A stretch of 64,000 nt of DNA from Bacillota bacterium (GTDB lineage Bacteria > Bacillota > Clostridia > Clostridiales > Clostridiaceae). The position numbers and the translations under genes were made by a program. The stretch spans positions 21,680-85,679 of the forward strand of contig JAJXWJ010000003.1 of the NCBI GenBank assembly GCA_021781655.1, read 5' to 3'. The notes beneath the pieces are model-generated. The model did not search any database. It worked only from the letters and a program-made list of their open reading frames with translations, and was not told the origin of the DNA. Positions within the stretch are counted from its first letter, which is position 1. Each line of letters starts with the position of its first letter. Shown piece by piece: positions 54,452-63,786 of this stretch.

Positions 54452-56029
54452 ATGAAAAATAAGCAGAATACCTCTAATATTTTGTTTCATTGGCATAGTT
54501 TTAGATTTAAACTTGTTTTTGAAGGTATTGGAGTTGGAATTATAGCTGGAATTATTATTGTTTTATATAGATACTTACTTGGTAAATTGGATACGTCGGT
54601 AAATATTGTTTATAAATTTATTTGCAATAAGCCAATTGTTATTTTACCATGGATTGTTTTTTTAGTTTTAATAGGATATATAGTCGGATTAATGGTAAAA
54701 AAGGAACCTATTATTAGTGGCAGTGGTATTCCACAGGTTGAAGGAGTTTTACTTAGAAAGCTTGAAATGAATTGGTGGAAAGTAATACTTGGAAAGTTTG
54801 TAGGGGGTATACTTGCTATTGGATCAGGTCTTTCCTTAGGCAGAGAAGGTCCTTCAGTTCAAATTGGAGCTGCAGTTGGACAAGGTTTTGCAAAAGTTTT
54901 TAAAAGACTTAAAATTGAGGAAAAATATTTGATTTCAAGTGGAGCGAGTGCAGGCCTTTCTGCAGCCTTTAATGCACCTCTTGCTGGTGTAATGTTTGCT
55001 TTAGAAGAAGTTCATAAAAGTTTTTCACCTTTAGTGCTCCTTTCTGCACTTTCAGCTGCTTTGTCTTCAGATTTTATCGCTAGCAGCTTTTTTGGATTAA
55101 AACCTGTTTTGAATTTAAAAAACTTGAGCGTAATACCACTTAAATTTTATTTGTATATAATTATATTAGGAATCATAATAGGAATTTCCGGAGTGATTTT
55201 TAATAAAGTTTTATTGCGTACTCAAAATATTTATGCTGCACAAAAATGGCTTCCAAAAGAAATGAGAATTATAGTTCCTTTGCTAGTTTCTGTTTTGATT
55301 GGAATATTTCTGCCCCAGGCTTTAGGTGGTGGGAATGACCTTATTACTTCAATGCTTGCAAAAAATTATGGATTGACTATTCTTTTAATTTTAGTACTTT
55401 TTAAATTTTTGTTTACTATGATTTGTTATGGATCAGGTGCTCCTGGTGGGATCTTTTTGCCGCTACTAGCTATAGGTGCTTTGGTAGGCAATATATATGG
55501 TTTTATGGTTGTCCATTTTTTTAATCTTAATAGTATTTATATTAATAATTTTATTATACTTGCAATGGCTGGTTACTTTACTGCTGTTGTAAGAGCACCA
55601 ATAACAGGTACTATACTTATAACTGAAATGACTGGTTCCTTTAATCATTTATTGTCGCTTTCTGTTGTATCAATAGTTGCCTATTTAGTTGCAGATGTAT
55701 TGGCTTCTAATCCGATTTATGAATCATTATTAGAAAGATATTTGAAAAACCAAGGAGAGGAAATAACAATTGGAAGCAACAAAAATAAAACTATTTTAGA
55801 ATTTGTTGTTTGCATGGGTACTGTAATAGATGGCAAAAGAATAAAGGATGTAAAATGGCCTTCAAACTGTTTACTTGTATCTGTAAGACGTGGTGACAAT
55901 GAGATAATTCCTAAAGGTGATACTGTAATATTAGCTGGTGATTATTTAGATATTCTAACAAATGAAGATAGGGCTTCTAAGGTACATGATGCTATGATAA
56001 TTTTAGCTGGAAGTTGTGAATTAAAATAA
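54452..56029 (+). CDS. ClC-family chloride transporter with TrkA-C domain
   Basis: A 525-residue ClC protein. Selectivity motifs: GSGIPQVEG, GLSLGREGPSVQIGA (with the gating Glu of exchangers) and GAPGGIFLPLLAIGALVG. About 450 residues of membrane domain are followed by a TrkA-C-type ligand domain (SVRRGDNEIIPKGDTVILAG). The gating Glu and the association with an antiporter suggest a Cl-/H+ exchanger. It could serve pH, halide or fluoride defence; the GREGP motif is of the ordinary chloride type. Confidence 0.93.
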   Translation: MKNKQNTSNILFHWHSFRFKLVFEGIGVGIIAGIIIVLYRYLLGKLDTSVNIVYKFICNKPIVILPWIVFLVLIGYIVGLMVKKEPIISGSGIPQVEGVLLRKLEMNWWKVILGKFVGGILAIGSGLSLGREGPSVQIGAAVGQGFAKVFKRLKIEEKYLISSGASAGLSAAFNAPLAGVMFALEEVHKSFSPLVLLSALSAALSSDFIASSFFGLKPVLNLKNLSVIPLKFYLYIIILGIIIGISGVIFNKVLLRTQNIYAAQKWLPKEMRIIVPLLVSVLIGIFLPQALGGGNDLITSMLAKNYGLTILLILVLFKFLFTMICYGSGAPGGIFLPLLAIGALVGNIYGFMVVHFFNLNSIYINNFIILAMAGYFTAVVRAPITGTILITEMTGSFNHLLSLSVVSIVAYLVADVLASNPIYESLLERYLKNQGEEITIGSNKNKTILEFVVCMGTVIDGKRIKDVKWPSNCLLVSVRRGDNEIIPKGDTVILAGDYLDILTNEDRASKVHDAMIILAGSCELK

Positions 56030-56034
56030 ATGAT

Positions 56035-56484
56035 TTACTTTTTTAAAACACTAAGTTTACCATCTGGTTCTAAAATTGCAGCTTCTACATCTGTTAGATT
56101 AAATATATTTTTATTTCTAAGCTGCATAAGTAAATCACCCATGTTGTATCTTGCTTTTTTCATATTTTTATAAATAACTATTCCTTTATCCATTATTATT
56201 AGTGGTTCACTGTCTACTAAAAGTCTAATATGTATATTTTTTAGTGTTAATATAGAAATTATTATGGTAAGTGCACTCCATATAAAAATAGATATAATCC
56301 CATCTATAACATGAATACTTTTATCAACAGCTGCAACAGCAGCAATTGAGCCAATTGTTATTCCAACTATGTAATCGAAATAAGTCAACTGAGAAATTTG
56401 TTTTCTTCCCATTATTCTTGTGAAAAATAATAAAGTGAAGTATGTAATTATAGATCTTAAAACTAGACTTATATGAGAATTCAT
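56035..56484 (-). CDS. DUF421 (YetF-like) membrane protein
   Basis: A 149-residue protein with three membrane segments in the N-terminal half and a cytoplasmic alpha/beta DUF421 domain. FTRIMGRKQISQLTYFDYIVGI is the hallmark, and LLMQLRNKNIFNLTDVEAAI marks the C-terminal domain. The start is the ATG (MNSHISL) behind AGGAAG. Function unknown; relatives in Bacillus are linked to spore and membrane biology. It is convergent with the ClC gene. Confidence 0.88.
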   Translation of the reverse strand: MNSHISLVLRSIITYFTLLFFTRIMGRKQISQLTYFDYIVGITIGSIAAVAAVDKSIHVIDGIISIFIWSALTIIISILTLKNIHIRLLVDSEPLIIMDKGIVIYKNMKKARYNMGDLLMQLRNKNIFNLTDVEAAILEPDGKLSVLKK

Positions 56485-56618
56485 TATGTCACTTCCTATC
56501 AATACTTTTTAGATTATTGTTTGTATTTTTTTATTAAATTATTTATAAAAAACAAATTTGATACTAGCATATTTCATATAGTATAATAATTCCGAAATAC
56601 AAAAATCGAGAGGTAATT

Positions 56619-57551
56619 ATGATTTTAGAAATTAGCAACTTAATTAAAAGATATGGCGATTTTTTAGCAATAGATAATTTAACTTTTTCCATTAAAGAAG
56701 GAGAAATTTTTGGACTTTTAGGACCTAATGGGGCTGGAAAGACTACTATTTTAAATTGCATAATTGGATTAAATAAAGTAGATTCTGGAACGATTAAGGT
56801 TTTTGATAAAGATTTAAGAGAACATGAAATTTTAATAAAAAGAGATATAGGTATAGTAACCCAAAATATTTCAGTTTATAAAGATTTAAATGCTTATGAT
56901 AATCTTATGTATTTTGGTGGAATTTACGGACTTAAAGGAAAGGCTTTAAAGGAAGCAGTAGAGGAGGCATTAAGGTTTGCTGGACTTTGGGAGGAAAGAA
57001 AAAGGTTACCTGATGAATTTTCTGGAGGTATGCTTAGGAGATTAAATATTGCTTGTGGAATAGTTCATAAACCAAAATTAATTATTATGGATGAGCCAAC
57101 AGTAGGCATAGACCCGCAGTCTAGAGAACATATTTTGGATGGGATTGAGAAATTAAGCAAAGCTGGTGCTACAATAATATATACATCTCACTATATGGAT
57201 GAAGTGGAAAGAATTTGCACAGATATTGCTATTTTGGACCATGGAAGAATAATAGCAAGAGGAAATAAGGATGATTTAAAAAGTATGGTTTCAATAGAGG
57301 AAAAGGTTAAAATTAAAGTCGCAGCCTTAAACTACACGATTATTGATAAAATTAAACAAGTTTATGGTGTTAAAGAATGCAGCATAACTGAAGGATATAT
57401 TTATATTATATCAAATAAAGGTAGCAAAAACTTAGGTAAGATTATAGACTTAATTGTTAACAGTGGCAATGAGATTTTAGATATAACTATAGAAAAACCT
57501 AGCATTGAGGCTGTGTTTTTAACGTTAACAGGAAGAATGTTAAGGGATTAG
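56619..57551 (+). CDS. ABC exporter ATP-binding protein (LnrL-like)
   Basis: A 310-residue ATPase. Walker A GPNGAGKTT (about 38-46), Q-loop at VTQNIS, signature FSGGMLRRL (about 144-152), Walker B LIIMDEP, H-loop YTSHYMDE. A C-terminal domain of about 80 residues follows, typical of drug exporters. It heads a five-gene operon with two ABC-2 permeases, a histidine kinase and a response regulator. Confidence 0.93.
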   Translation: MILEISNLIKRYGDFLAIDNLTFSIKEGEIFGLLGPNGAGKTTILNCIIGLNKVDSGTIKVFDKDLREHEILIKRDIGIVTQNISVYKDLNAYDNLMYFGGIYGLKGKALKEAVEEALRFAGLWEERKRLPDEFSGGMLRRLNIACGIVHKPKLIIMDEPTVGIDPQSREHILDGIEKLSKAGATIIYTSHYMDEVERICTDIAILDHGRIIARGNKDDLKSMVSIEEKVKIKVAALNYTIIDKIKQVYGVKECSITEGYIYIISNKGSKNLGKIIDLIVNSGNEILDITIEKPSIEAVFLTLTGRMLRD

Positions 57552-57562
57552 GAAGTGGAATC

Positions 57563-58636
57563 GTGAAAATATTTTATATCGCTTTTTATACGATGAAAAA
57601 AAGAATTAAAAATAAAAGTGACTCTTTAAGAATGATATTATTCCCCATGTTTTTAATATTTGTTATAGGAATTTCTTTAAAGACGGCTTATAGCCCGATA
57701 AATTTTACAACTGAAAAAATTGATATATTTTCACAAAGTGATAAGGTATATAGTGATTTTAAAAATTACATAGACAATGATAAAGTTTTCAATAAAATAA
57801 TCGTAATTAATAGAGTGAAAAGTATTTCAGAAGGAAAGAAATATGTAACAGATGGAAATATAACTGCCCTAATACAATTATCTAATAATTACACAATTAT
57901 AAATACATATGTATATAAAATGGACTATTTTGAAACCTCATATATAAAAGAGTTATCAACAAGCTATGAAAATAAGAAAAAATTTAATTTTTCCAGTGAA
58001 GGAAATAATGTTAAAGAAGTAGCACTTAATTTAAATAGTAAAATTCCTACATCAAAAGATTACTATGGGGTTACAATGTTAGTGCTTATGTTATTTTACT
58101 GTGCTTATTATGGTTCTGCACTAATTGGAGAAGACGATGAAGCTGATATAAGAGGAAGAATTGCAGCTTTACCTATAAATAAAAGTGAATATTTAACTGG
58201 CAAAATAATAGGCTCGTCTCTTTTAGTTTTCTTGCAGTCTGTCTTTATTATTGTTCTTAGTAGTTTTTTTTACAAGATAAACTGGGGAAATAACCCGATT
58301 AATTTGTTTTTTATAGTAGCTATATTTTCATTTTTCGTAATTAACTTTGGTATCTTTGTAAGAATTATAACAGGAGATAAAGCTTTAACTAGTTTTATTA
58401 TTAATATTTTGATTCCCATATTTACCTTAATCGGAGGAGGGTATCTAAGCAGCACTTTTACAAGTGATGCGTTAAATAAAATTAGCTTCATTTCTCCTAG
58501 CTTTGCGGTTCAAAATTTAATTTTTAAAAGTATTTATAATTATAATATGAATTATAATTGTTATTACTATGAAATAATTATTTTAGCTATTGCTATGTTT
58601 TTAATAAATATTTTTATTGGAAGGAGAAAGGTATAG
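57563..58636 (+). CDS. ABC-2 type exporter permease (LnrM-like)
   Basis: A 357-residue permease starting with GTG. One N-terminal membrane segment is followed by an extracellular domain of about 130 residues and five C-terminal membrane segments. EDDEADIRGRIAALPINKSEYLTGKI is the cytoplasmic coupling helix of this family. The next gene overlaps its stop by 1 base. With the following subunit it makes the transmembrane part of the exporter. Confidence 0.9.
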   Translation: MKIFYIAFYTMKKRIKNKSDSLRMILFPMFLIFVIGISLKTAYSPINFTTEKIDIFSQSDKVYSDFKNYIDNDKVFNKIIVINRVKSISEGKKYVTDGNITALIQLSNNYTIINTYVYKMDYFETSYIKELSTSYENKKKFNFSSEGNNVKEVALNLNSKIPTSKDYYGVTMLVLMLFYCAYYGSALIGEDDEADIRGRIAALPINKSEYLTGKIIGSSLLVFLQSVFIIVLSSFFYKINWGNNPINLFFIVAIFSFFVINFGIFVRIITGDKALTSFIINILIPIFTLIGGGYLSSTFTSDALNKISFISPSFAVQNLIFKSIYNYNMNYNCYYYEIIILAIAMFLINIFIGRRKV

Positions 58637-59718
58637 TGACAATATTTTTTTATAATTTTAAAAGAATATTTAGAAGAAAAAGACTTACATTAGTTATGTT
58701 TGTTCTTCCAATAATTATTGCACTTGCAGTAAGATATGTAAATATGACTTATACAAATGTAAAAATATCAGTTATTGATAATGATAATACTAAGGTTACT
58801 CAATTGCTTAAGAAAAATTTATCTAATAGCTTTGATGTAGTACCAATTGAAAATAACGATATTGAAGATTCGTTAAGCATAGGTAGCTGTCAATATGTAT
58901 TAGTAATTAATAAAGGTTTTAGTAAAGCTATTGAAGAGGATAAAAATCCAAGTACTACGGCCTATTTTGATAAAAATAGCAATGTACACACTATAGTTAC
59001 GCACAACGTGAATGATTTTATAGAGGAGTTATTGTATTTCGAAAAGAAAGGCAAATTAAATTATGAAGAAATAATTAAAACAAGCAGTAGTATAAATTAT
59101 GTAGATCTTGAGAAAAAGGAAATCTCTGATTCTAGAGTAGCCATCAATTTTTTACTAATGCTTATGCTTATAACTTCTATTAATTTTTCTGAAATACTAT
59201 TAGTTGATAAAGAAGAAAAAGGTGATTTAAGAAGCTTTGCAGCTCCAATTAGAATAAGCAGCTATATGTTTCAATGCATTTTAAATTTGTTCCTCTTAAG
59301 TGAAGCACAAGTATCCATTTTGCTTATATTTTTAGCTATTATTTATAAAAGTACAATAATAGCATATTTGCCTTTACTTTTTATAATGTTATCATTTTTT
59401 TCTTTGCTTTCTGTGTCAATTTCAATTTTTTTTAATACTATATCAAGTAAAACGAAGAGAAGTGGATTATATAATAGCATAGCCATTATACCTATGTGCA
59501 TGCTAGGAGGGTGTTTTTGGGACATTTCCATAATGCCAGCTTCACTACAATATTTTTCTCAGTTTATTCCTATTAGCTGGACGGTAAATGGAGTTTTAAA
59601 AATTTTGTATTATAGACAAGGATTTATGGGAATAGGTATTAATTTAATTATATCATTATTGTTTTCAGCAGTATTTTTTCTACTTGGAATATTTACTAAA
59701 AAGGATATAGTAAAATAA
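58636..59718 (+). CDS. ABC-2 type exporter permease (LnrN-like)
   Basis: A 360-residue permease with GTG start. The topology is the same as its neighbour: one membrane segment, about 150 outer residues, five membrane segments. EEKGDLRSFAAPIRISSYMFQ is the coupling helix, and GGCFWDISIMPASLQYFSQF matches ABC-2 signatures. It is the partner subunit. Confidence 0.9.
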   Translation: MTIFFYNFKRIFRRKRLTLVMFVLPIIIALAVRYVNMTYTNVKISVIDNDNTKVTQLLKKNLSNSFDVVPIENNDIEDSLSIGSCQYVLVINKGFSKAIEEDKNPSTTAYFDKNSNVHTIVTHNVNDFIEELLYFEKKGKLNYEEIIKTSSSINYVDLEKKEISDSRVAINFLLMLMLITSINFSEILLVDKEEKGDLRSFAAPIRISSYMFQCILNLFLLSEAQVSILLIFLAIIYKSTIIAYLPLLFIMLSFFSLLSVSISIFFNTISSKTKRSGLYNSIAIIPMCMLGGCFWDISIMPASLQYFSQFIPISWTVNGVLKILYYRQGFMGIGINLIISLLFSAVFFLLGIFTKKDIVK

Positions 59719-59737
59719 AAAATTGTGGAGGAATTAT

Positions 59738-60856
59738 ATGGATAAGGATTATAACATAAGCTATATAATGAAAATTATTATTTTTACATATGTTTTTACT
59801 ACAATTGCTATGGAGCAAAGTGGAAATTTCAAGGTTGTAATAATATTTTTAATAATAGCTGCAATTTCCATAATAAAAGAAAGATTTAATTTTTCAAAAT
59901 ATGTTATTTTAGCGGAAATTATTTTTATTACTATAGGGGTAGAAATAAATTATAATTTCATATATCTTTATTCCATATGTATTTTTGATTTGGTATACGA
60001 GGATATGAAAATGGGTATAGCCTTTGTAGCAGCTGTTACTATATATTTTTCTAATTTAAAGGAACTTTCTACAGTAGTTATTATTAGCGTTATGTTTGGA
60101 ATTATAGCATATGCTCTAAAAAGAATTGAAATAAGAGAAAAAAAATATATAGATATTTTTGATAGTGAAAGAAGACTTAGATATGAACTCGAAAACACAA
60201 AAGCTAAGCTTCTAAACTCCTCAAAAGAAATTGCACATTTTGCTGAAGTAAATGAACGAAATAGAATAGCAAGAGATATTCATGATAATATAGGGCATAG
60301 TCTTGCTGGAATATTCATGCAACTGCAGGTTGTTTTAAAGTTATATGGAAAAGATGATGAAAAAGCTAAGGACACACTAAAAAATAGCGTGGAAGGGCTT
60401 TCAAAAGCTCTTGTTGTAGTTAGGGAAACGGTTCATAACATTAAGCCAAAAGAAAACTTAGGAGTAGAATATATTAAAGAGATAATAGACAACTTTCATT
60501 TTTGCAAGGTTAACTTTTCACACGCAGGAGATTTTAGTTCTGTACTACCTAGTCATTATGAACTTATTGCTACAAATATAAAGGAAGCTTTAACAAATGC
60601 TTCGAAATATTCTAATGCCAGCACAATTGATATAAAAATAGAAATAAATAAAAATTATATAAGACTTTATATTAAAGATGATGGTGTAGGTACAAATAGC
60701 TTTAAAGAGGGACTCGGCTTAAGCGGTATGAGAGAAAGAGTTAAAAATTTTGGCGGCAACATATCGATAAATGGCGATAACGGTTTTTTAATAGTATGCA
60801 TAATACCAATAAATGAAGAAGGAGGCAAAATTTTTGAAACTATTAATAGTAGATGA
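59738..60856 (+). CDS. NarL-type sensor histidine kinase (HisKA_3)
   Basis: A 372-residue kinase starting at ATG 59738 behind GGAGG. Five or six membrane segments occupy the first 135 residues without a large sensor loop, as in kinases that sense membrane-active drugs. The H-box is RNRIARDIHDNIGHSLAGI (about 173-191), and the ATPase lobe has IKEALTNASKYSNAS, DDGVG and GLGLSGMRERV. The response regulator gene overlaps its 3' end. Confidence 0.92.
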   Translation: MDKDYNISYIMKIIIFTYVFTTIAMEQSGNFKVVIIFLIIAAISIIKERFNFSKYVILAEIIFITIGVEINYNFIYLYSICIFDLVYEDMKMGIAFVAAVTIYFSNLKELSTVVIISVMFGIIAYALKRIEIREKKYIDIFDSERRLRYELENTKAKLLNSSKEIAHFAEVNERNRIARDIHDNIGHSLAGIFMQLQVVLKLYGKDDEKAKDTLKNSVEGLSKALVVVRETVHNIKPKENLGVEYIKEIIDNFHFCKVNFSHAGDFSSVLPSHYELIATNIKEALTNASKYSNASTIDIKIEINKNYIRLYIKDDGVGTNSFKEGLGLSGMRERVKNFGGNISINGDNGFLIVCIIPINEEGGKIFETINSR

Positions 60857-61457
60857 TGACAGTCTAATAAGGGAAAGTTTAAGCATTTTACTTGCTGTTG
60901 AAGGAGAAATAGAAGTTGTAGGCACCGCTCAAAATGGGCAGGAGGCTTTTGAAAAATGTAAGGAATTAAATCCAGATATAGTTTTAATGGATATTAGGAT
61001 GCCAGTTATGGACGGTGTTTTAGGTACAAAACTGATAAAGGAAAGCTATAAAAATACAAAGGTAGTTATTTTAACGACTTTTAAAGATGATGAATACATT
61101 AAAGAAGCATTAAAAAATGGAGCAGAAGGTTATATTTTGAAAAATCAAGCTTCTGATAGTATAATAGATAGTCTAAAAGCAGTAGAGAAAGGAAACATGG
61201 TTTTTGAAAAAAATGTAGCAGAAAAAATTTCTTCTTTAATTAAAGAAGAAAATAAAAAGAATGTGGAAGAGTTTAACTTAACCGAAAGAGAATTAGATAT
61301 TTTAAAGCTCATAGGTGAAGGACTCTCTAACAAGGAGATTTCAGCTAAGCTTTTTCTAGGTGAAGGTACTATTAGAAATTATGTAACAAATCTTTTGGAA
61401 AAATTAGAACTTAGAGACAGAACGCAGTTGGCAATTTTTTATATTAAAAACTTTTAG
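60834..61457 (+). CDS. NarL/LuxR-family response regulator
   Basis: A 207-residue regulator. I take the TTG at 60834 as start because AAGGAGG lies about 9 bases upstream and it gives the standard MKLLIVDDD opening; an ATG at 60813 would add seven residues. Phosphoacceptor Asp is in VLMDIRMPVMDG. The LuxR helix-turn-helix is LTERELDILKLIGEGLSNKE (about 144-163). It overlaps the kinase gene by about 23 bases. It probably activates its own exporter operon in response to an antimicrobial. Confidence 0.9.
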   Translation: MKLLIVDDDSLIRESLSILLAVEGEIEVVGTAQNGQEAFEKCKELNPDIVLMDIRMPVMDGVLGTKLIKESYKNTKVVILTTFKDDEYIKEALKNGAEGYILKNQASDSIIDSLKAVEKGNMVFEKNVAEKISSLIKEENKKNVEEFNLTERELDILKLIGEGLSNKEISAKLFLGEGTIRNYVTNLLEKLELRDRTQLAIFYIKNF

Positions 61458-61487
61458 GGAAGGTGAGTATAAAATGCCAAGGAGCTT

Positions 61488-61613
61488 ATGAAAGAATTTG
61501 AAAGAGCTTTAAGGGATAAATCTTTTGGGTATGTTTCTGAGATAATAGAAAATTCTAAGAAAATGTTAAACGCAACAATTGCAAGAGAAACAAAAATTGT
61601 AGAAGAAATTTAG
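61488..61613 (+). CDS. Short ORF of 41 codons, unknown
   Basis: MKEFERALRDKSFGYVSEII begins a 41-residue, mostly helical, charged peptide. AAGGAG stands 5 bases before the ATG, which supports translation. It lies 30 bases after the response regulator. It could be a real small protein co-transcribed with the exporter system or a remnant of a larger gene. No family recognised. The 140 bases after it to 61754 hold only an AT-rich stretch and the ribosome site of the next gene. Confidence 0.4.
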   Translation: MKEFERALRDKSFGYVSEIIENSKKMLNATIARETKIVEEI

Positions 61614-61754
61614 AATTTAGTAGATAGGCTATTTTAGTCTATCTATATTTTTTTAAGCTCTATTTTACAATTATATATTACCACAAAATTACTAAAATTT
61701 CAAGTCTTGTATTGATGTAAAGCTAGGAGTACAGTATATTTTGAGGTGGTTATA

Positions 61755-62201
61755 GTGGATAAAAAATTGACTTTAGCATTTCAAAATATGCAAAAAATAC
61801 AAGATATAATTGGATTAAAGTCTTGTAATGAAATTACGCTTAAATATGGGTTAACTTTATCAGATGAAGATATTAATGAGTTAGTTGAAAATCGTTTTAA
61901 GTCATTAAAGGATACAGGAAGAATTGAATTTTCAGAAGGAATTTTAAAAAAGATTGTGGAAGAATTTTGCGACTCGCCGTATATAATGCAAGAAAATTAT
62001 AAGGATACAATGATGGAGCTTCAGCAGTGTTTTTATTTTTTTAAAAATGAAGCAATGGAGCAGATATCAGATGATGAACTTATTGAATTTATGAAAGCAC
62101 ATTTTGATGGAAATTGTGAAGGCTCATTAGAATATTTAAGTGGAACTACGCTAGAAGATCTTTGTAGGGATACAAGGTATGGTTATAAATCTAAGGATTA
62201 A
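61755..62201 (+). CDS. DUF6323 family protein
   Basis: A 148-residue soluble, acidic, helical protein (LKSCNEITLKYGLTLSDEDI; ELVENRFKSLKDTGRIEF; YIMQENYKDTMMELQQCF). I start at GTG 61755 behind GAGGTGG. It matches what I remember as DUF6323, generally encoded with DUF6179, and it overlaps or abuts that gene here. Function unknown. Confidence 0.75.
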   Translation: MDKKLTLAFQNMQKIQDIIGLKSCNEITLKYGLTLSDEDINELVENRFKSLKDTGRIEFSEGILKKIVEEFCDSPYIMQENYKDTMMELQQCFYFFKNEAMEQISDDELIEFMKAHFDGNCEGSLEYLSGTTLEDLCRDTRYGYKSKD

Positions 62202-62218
62202 TGAAAATTGGAGGTATT

Positions 62219-63457
62219 ATGGAAGGAAATAACAAAAAATTGTTAGCGAATATTAAAATAGGTAAAAATATAAGTGAAGAAGATAGAATGCTTATTGAGG
62301 TTAAAATATGGAGTTTCCTTGGAACGTATATAAATAGGTATACCATGGGTGATAGCACATCAGTTCCCATTGAAATAGCAGAAGAATTGCTTAATTCAAT
62401 CTGTTTTTCCTTAGATTTGGAATTAAGAGGCTTAAATAATGCACATAAAATTTTGATAGAAAAAGATATTGAACATTTATTAAAGGCATCTTGGATAAAA
62501 ATAATTTCTTTGATGGGCTATGGTAAAAAACTGCTAATAGAAGTTAAAAATAGCTATCCTAATATAGAAAATACATCTTATAATGATACAATAGATGAGA
62601 TAGAAAAGTTTTTTAATAAATATGATTATAGATTTTTTGCTCATAAGATAAACTGCAGCATAGATTATCAGCTCGCAAATCCAATATCAGAAAAGTTACA
62701 AGGTATAGAATATATAAATGAATACTTAAAGTCACTTCTTATTGAAAATCAGTTTTGTTTAAACTTCCCTAAGGATAATATCATATATTTATTAAAAAGT
62801 TATTGTCAGGATTATGAAGGATTATTAATTAATATTTTTGAACCAATATTAACAAATGCAATAGGGCTTAAAGCTTTAGGAGAGAATGTATTAATATTAG
62901 AAATCTCGGGGCTTCAAAGGAAGGAACTTTTAAATATTTTTAGAAACTTACCTAAAACTGAAGGCTTAGATAAATTAAGGAATTCAGCGAAGGGAATATG
63001 TGATGTTTTAGGAATAGTGGATAATGAAAAGATACAATATATTCAAGAAACATCTGAAAACTTATACCCTAGAATTGAAATGGCATTAGCTACAGGAAAT
63101 ATTGACAATGTTTTTCTATCATTTTGTCATGAAGAACAGCCAGTAGTAAGTGAATTTATAGATAATGCTGTTATGGACGATGAAAAGTTAAGGAATTTAA
63201 TGGATGAAATAGGGTGTTGCAGATTTATTTCTGATAAGCTTGCAATGGTAAAAGAAAATGTTCATAGCTTAAGTGACTTAGTGGAAGTGTTAAGTCAGTG
63301 TTTTTGGGAAGATGAAGCTCAGGAACTCTTTAAAACATTTTCTGAAGATGAGATTAATGTAATAAAAAATTATTTATATAATAAAGGTAAAGAGTATAGT
63401 TCAGATACGGAATGGGAAGTTAAATTTATGGAGTATATAAACTATGGACACTTGTAA
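62219..63457 (+). CDS. DUF6179 family protein
   Basis: A 412-residue soluble protein, mostly helical. I take ATG 62219 because GGAGG stands 4 bases upstream; an ATG at 62201 overlapping the previous stop would add six residues. Recognised segments: RYTMGDSTSVPIEIAEELL near the N-terminus and TEGLDKLRNSAKGICDVLGI. No catalytic motif, membrane segment or signal is visible. Its fixed neighbour DUF6323 suggests a shared role; the function is unknown. Confidence 0.75.
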   Translation: MEGNNKKLLANIKIGKNISEEDRMLIEVKIWSFLGTYINRYTMGDSTSVPIEIAEELLNSICFSLDLELRGLNNAHKILIEKDIEHLLKASWIKIISLMGYGKKLLIEVKNSYPNIENTSYNDTIDEIEKFFNKYDYRFFAHKINCSIDYQLANPISEKLQGIEYINEYLKSLLIENQFCLNFPKDNIIYLLKSYCQDYEGLLINIFEPILTNAIGLKALGENVLILEISGLQRKELLNIFRNLPKTEGLDKLRNSAKGICDVLGIVDNEKIQYIQETSENLYPRIEMALATGNIDNVFLSFCHEEQPVVSEFIDNAVMDDEKLRNLMDEIGCCRFISDKLAMVKENVHSLSDLVEVLSQCFWEDEAQELFKTFSEDEINVIKNYLYNKGKEYSSDTEWEVKFMEYINYGHL

Positions 63458-63473
63458 AAAAGGAGTATTGATT

Positions 63474-63662
63474 ATGTATACAAGTACAACCGAAAGGTTT
63501 ATGGATAAAAATGTAATGCCTACGTCTATGGAAATAGATAATCTTTTAGGGAAAGAAGCTTATCAAAGACTATCTGTACCCTATAGAGTAGGCTATTCTT
63601 TGTGGAAAAGTCTACTCTATAGGGTACATTTTTGGGTCATACATGTGGACAATCCAAATTAA
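63474..63662 (+). pseudogene. Truncated DUF3788-like gene
   Basis: The start ATG 63474 follows AAGGAG. The first 35 residues (TERFMDKNVMPTSMEIDNLL, then GKEAYQRL) resemble the N-terminus of DUF3788 proteins, which are normally about 140 residues. From codon 34 on, the frame runs into a perfect inverted repeat (63575-63628) and ends without any family similarity. The 3' two thirds are missing, probably by deletion or insertion. Confidence 0.6.
63575..63628. repeat. Perfect 17-base inverted repeat within the truncated gene
   Basis: TGTACCCTATAGAGTAG (63575-63591) pairs with its exact complement at 63612-63628 across a 20-base loop. No strong T-run follows (CATTTTTGGG). It lies at the point where gene similarity ends, so it may be a mobile-element end or a small palindromic insertion. 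Confidence 0.85.
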
Positions 63663-63786
63663 CGGGACATGATTAAATATTAAGAAATAGGTTAATGATA
63701 TTAAAAGAATCATTGGTATATGCTATAATATTATTGCATATATGAAGTGCAGCAAAGAAAATAAGTAATGTAAAGGAGATTATAAG

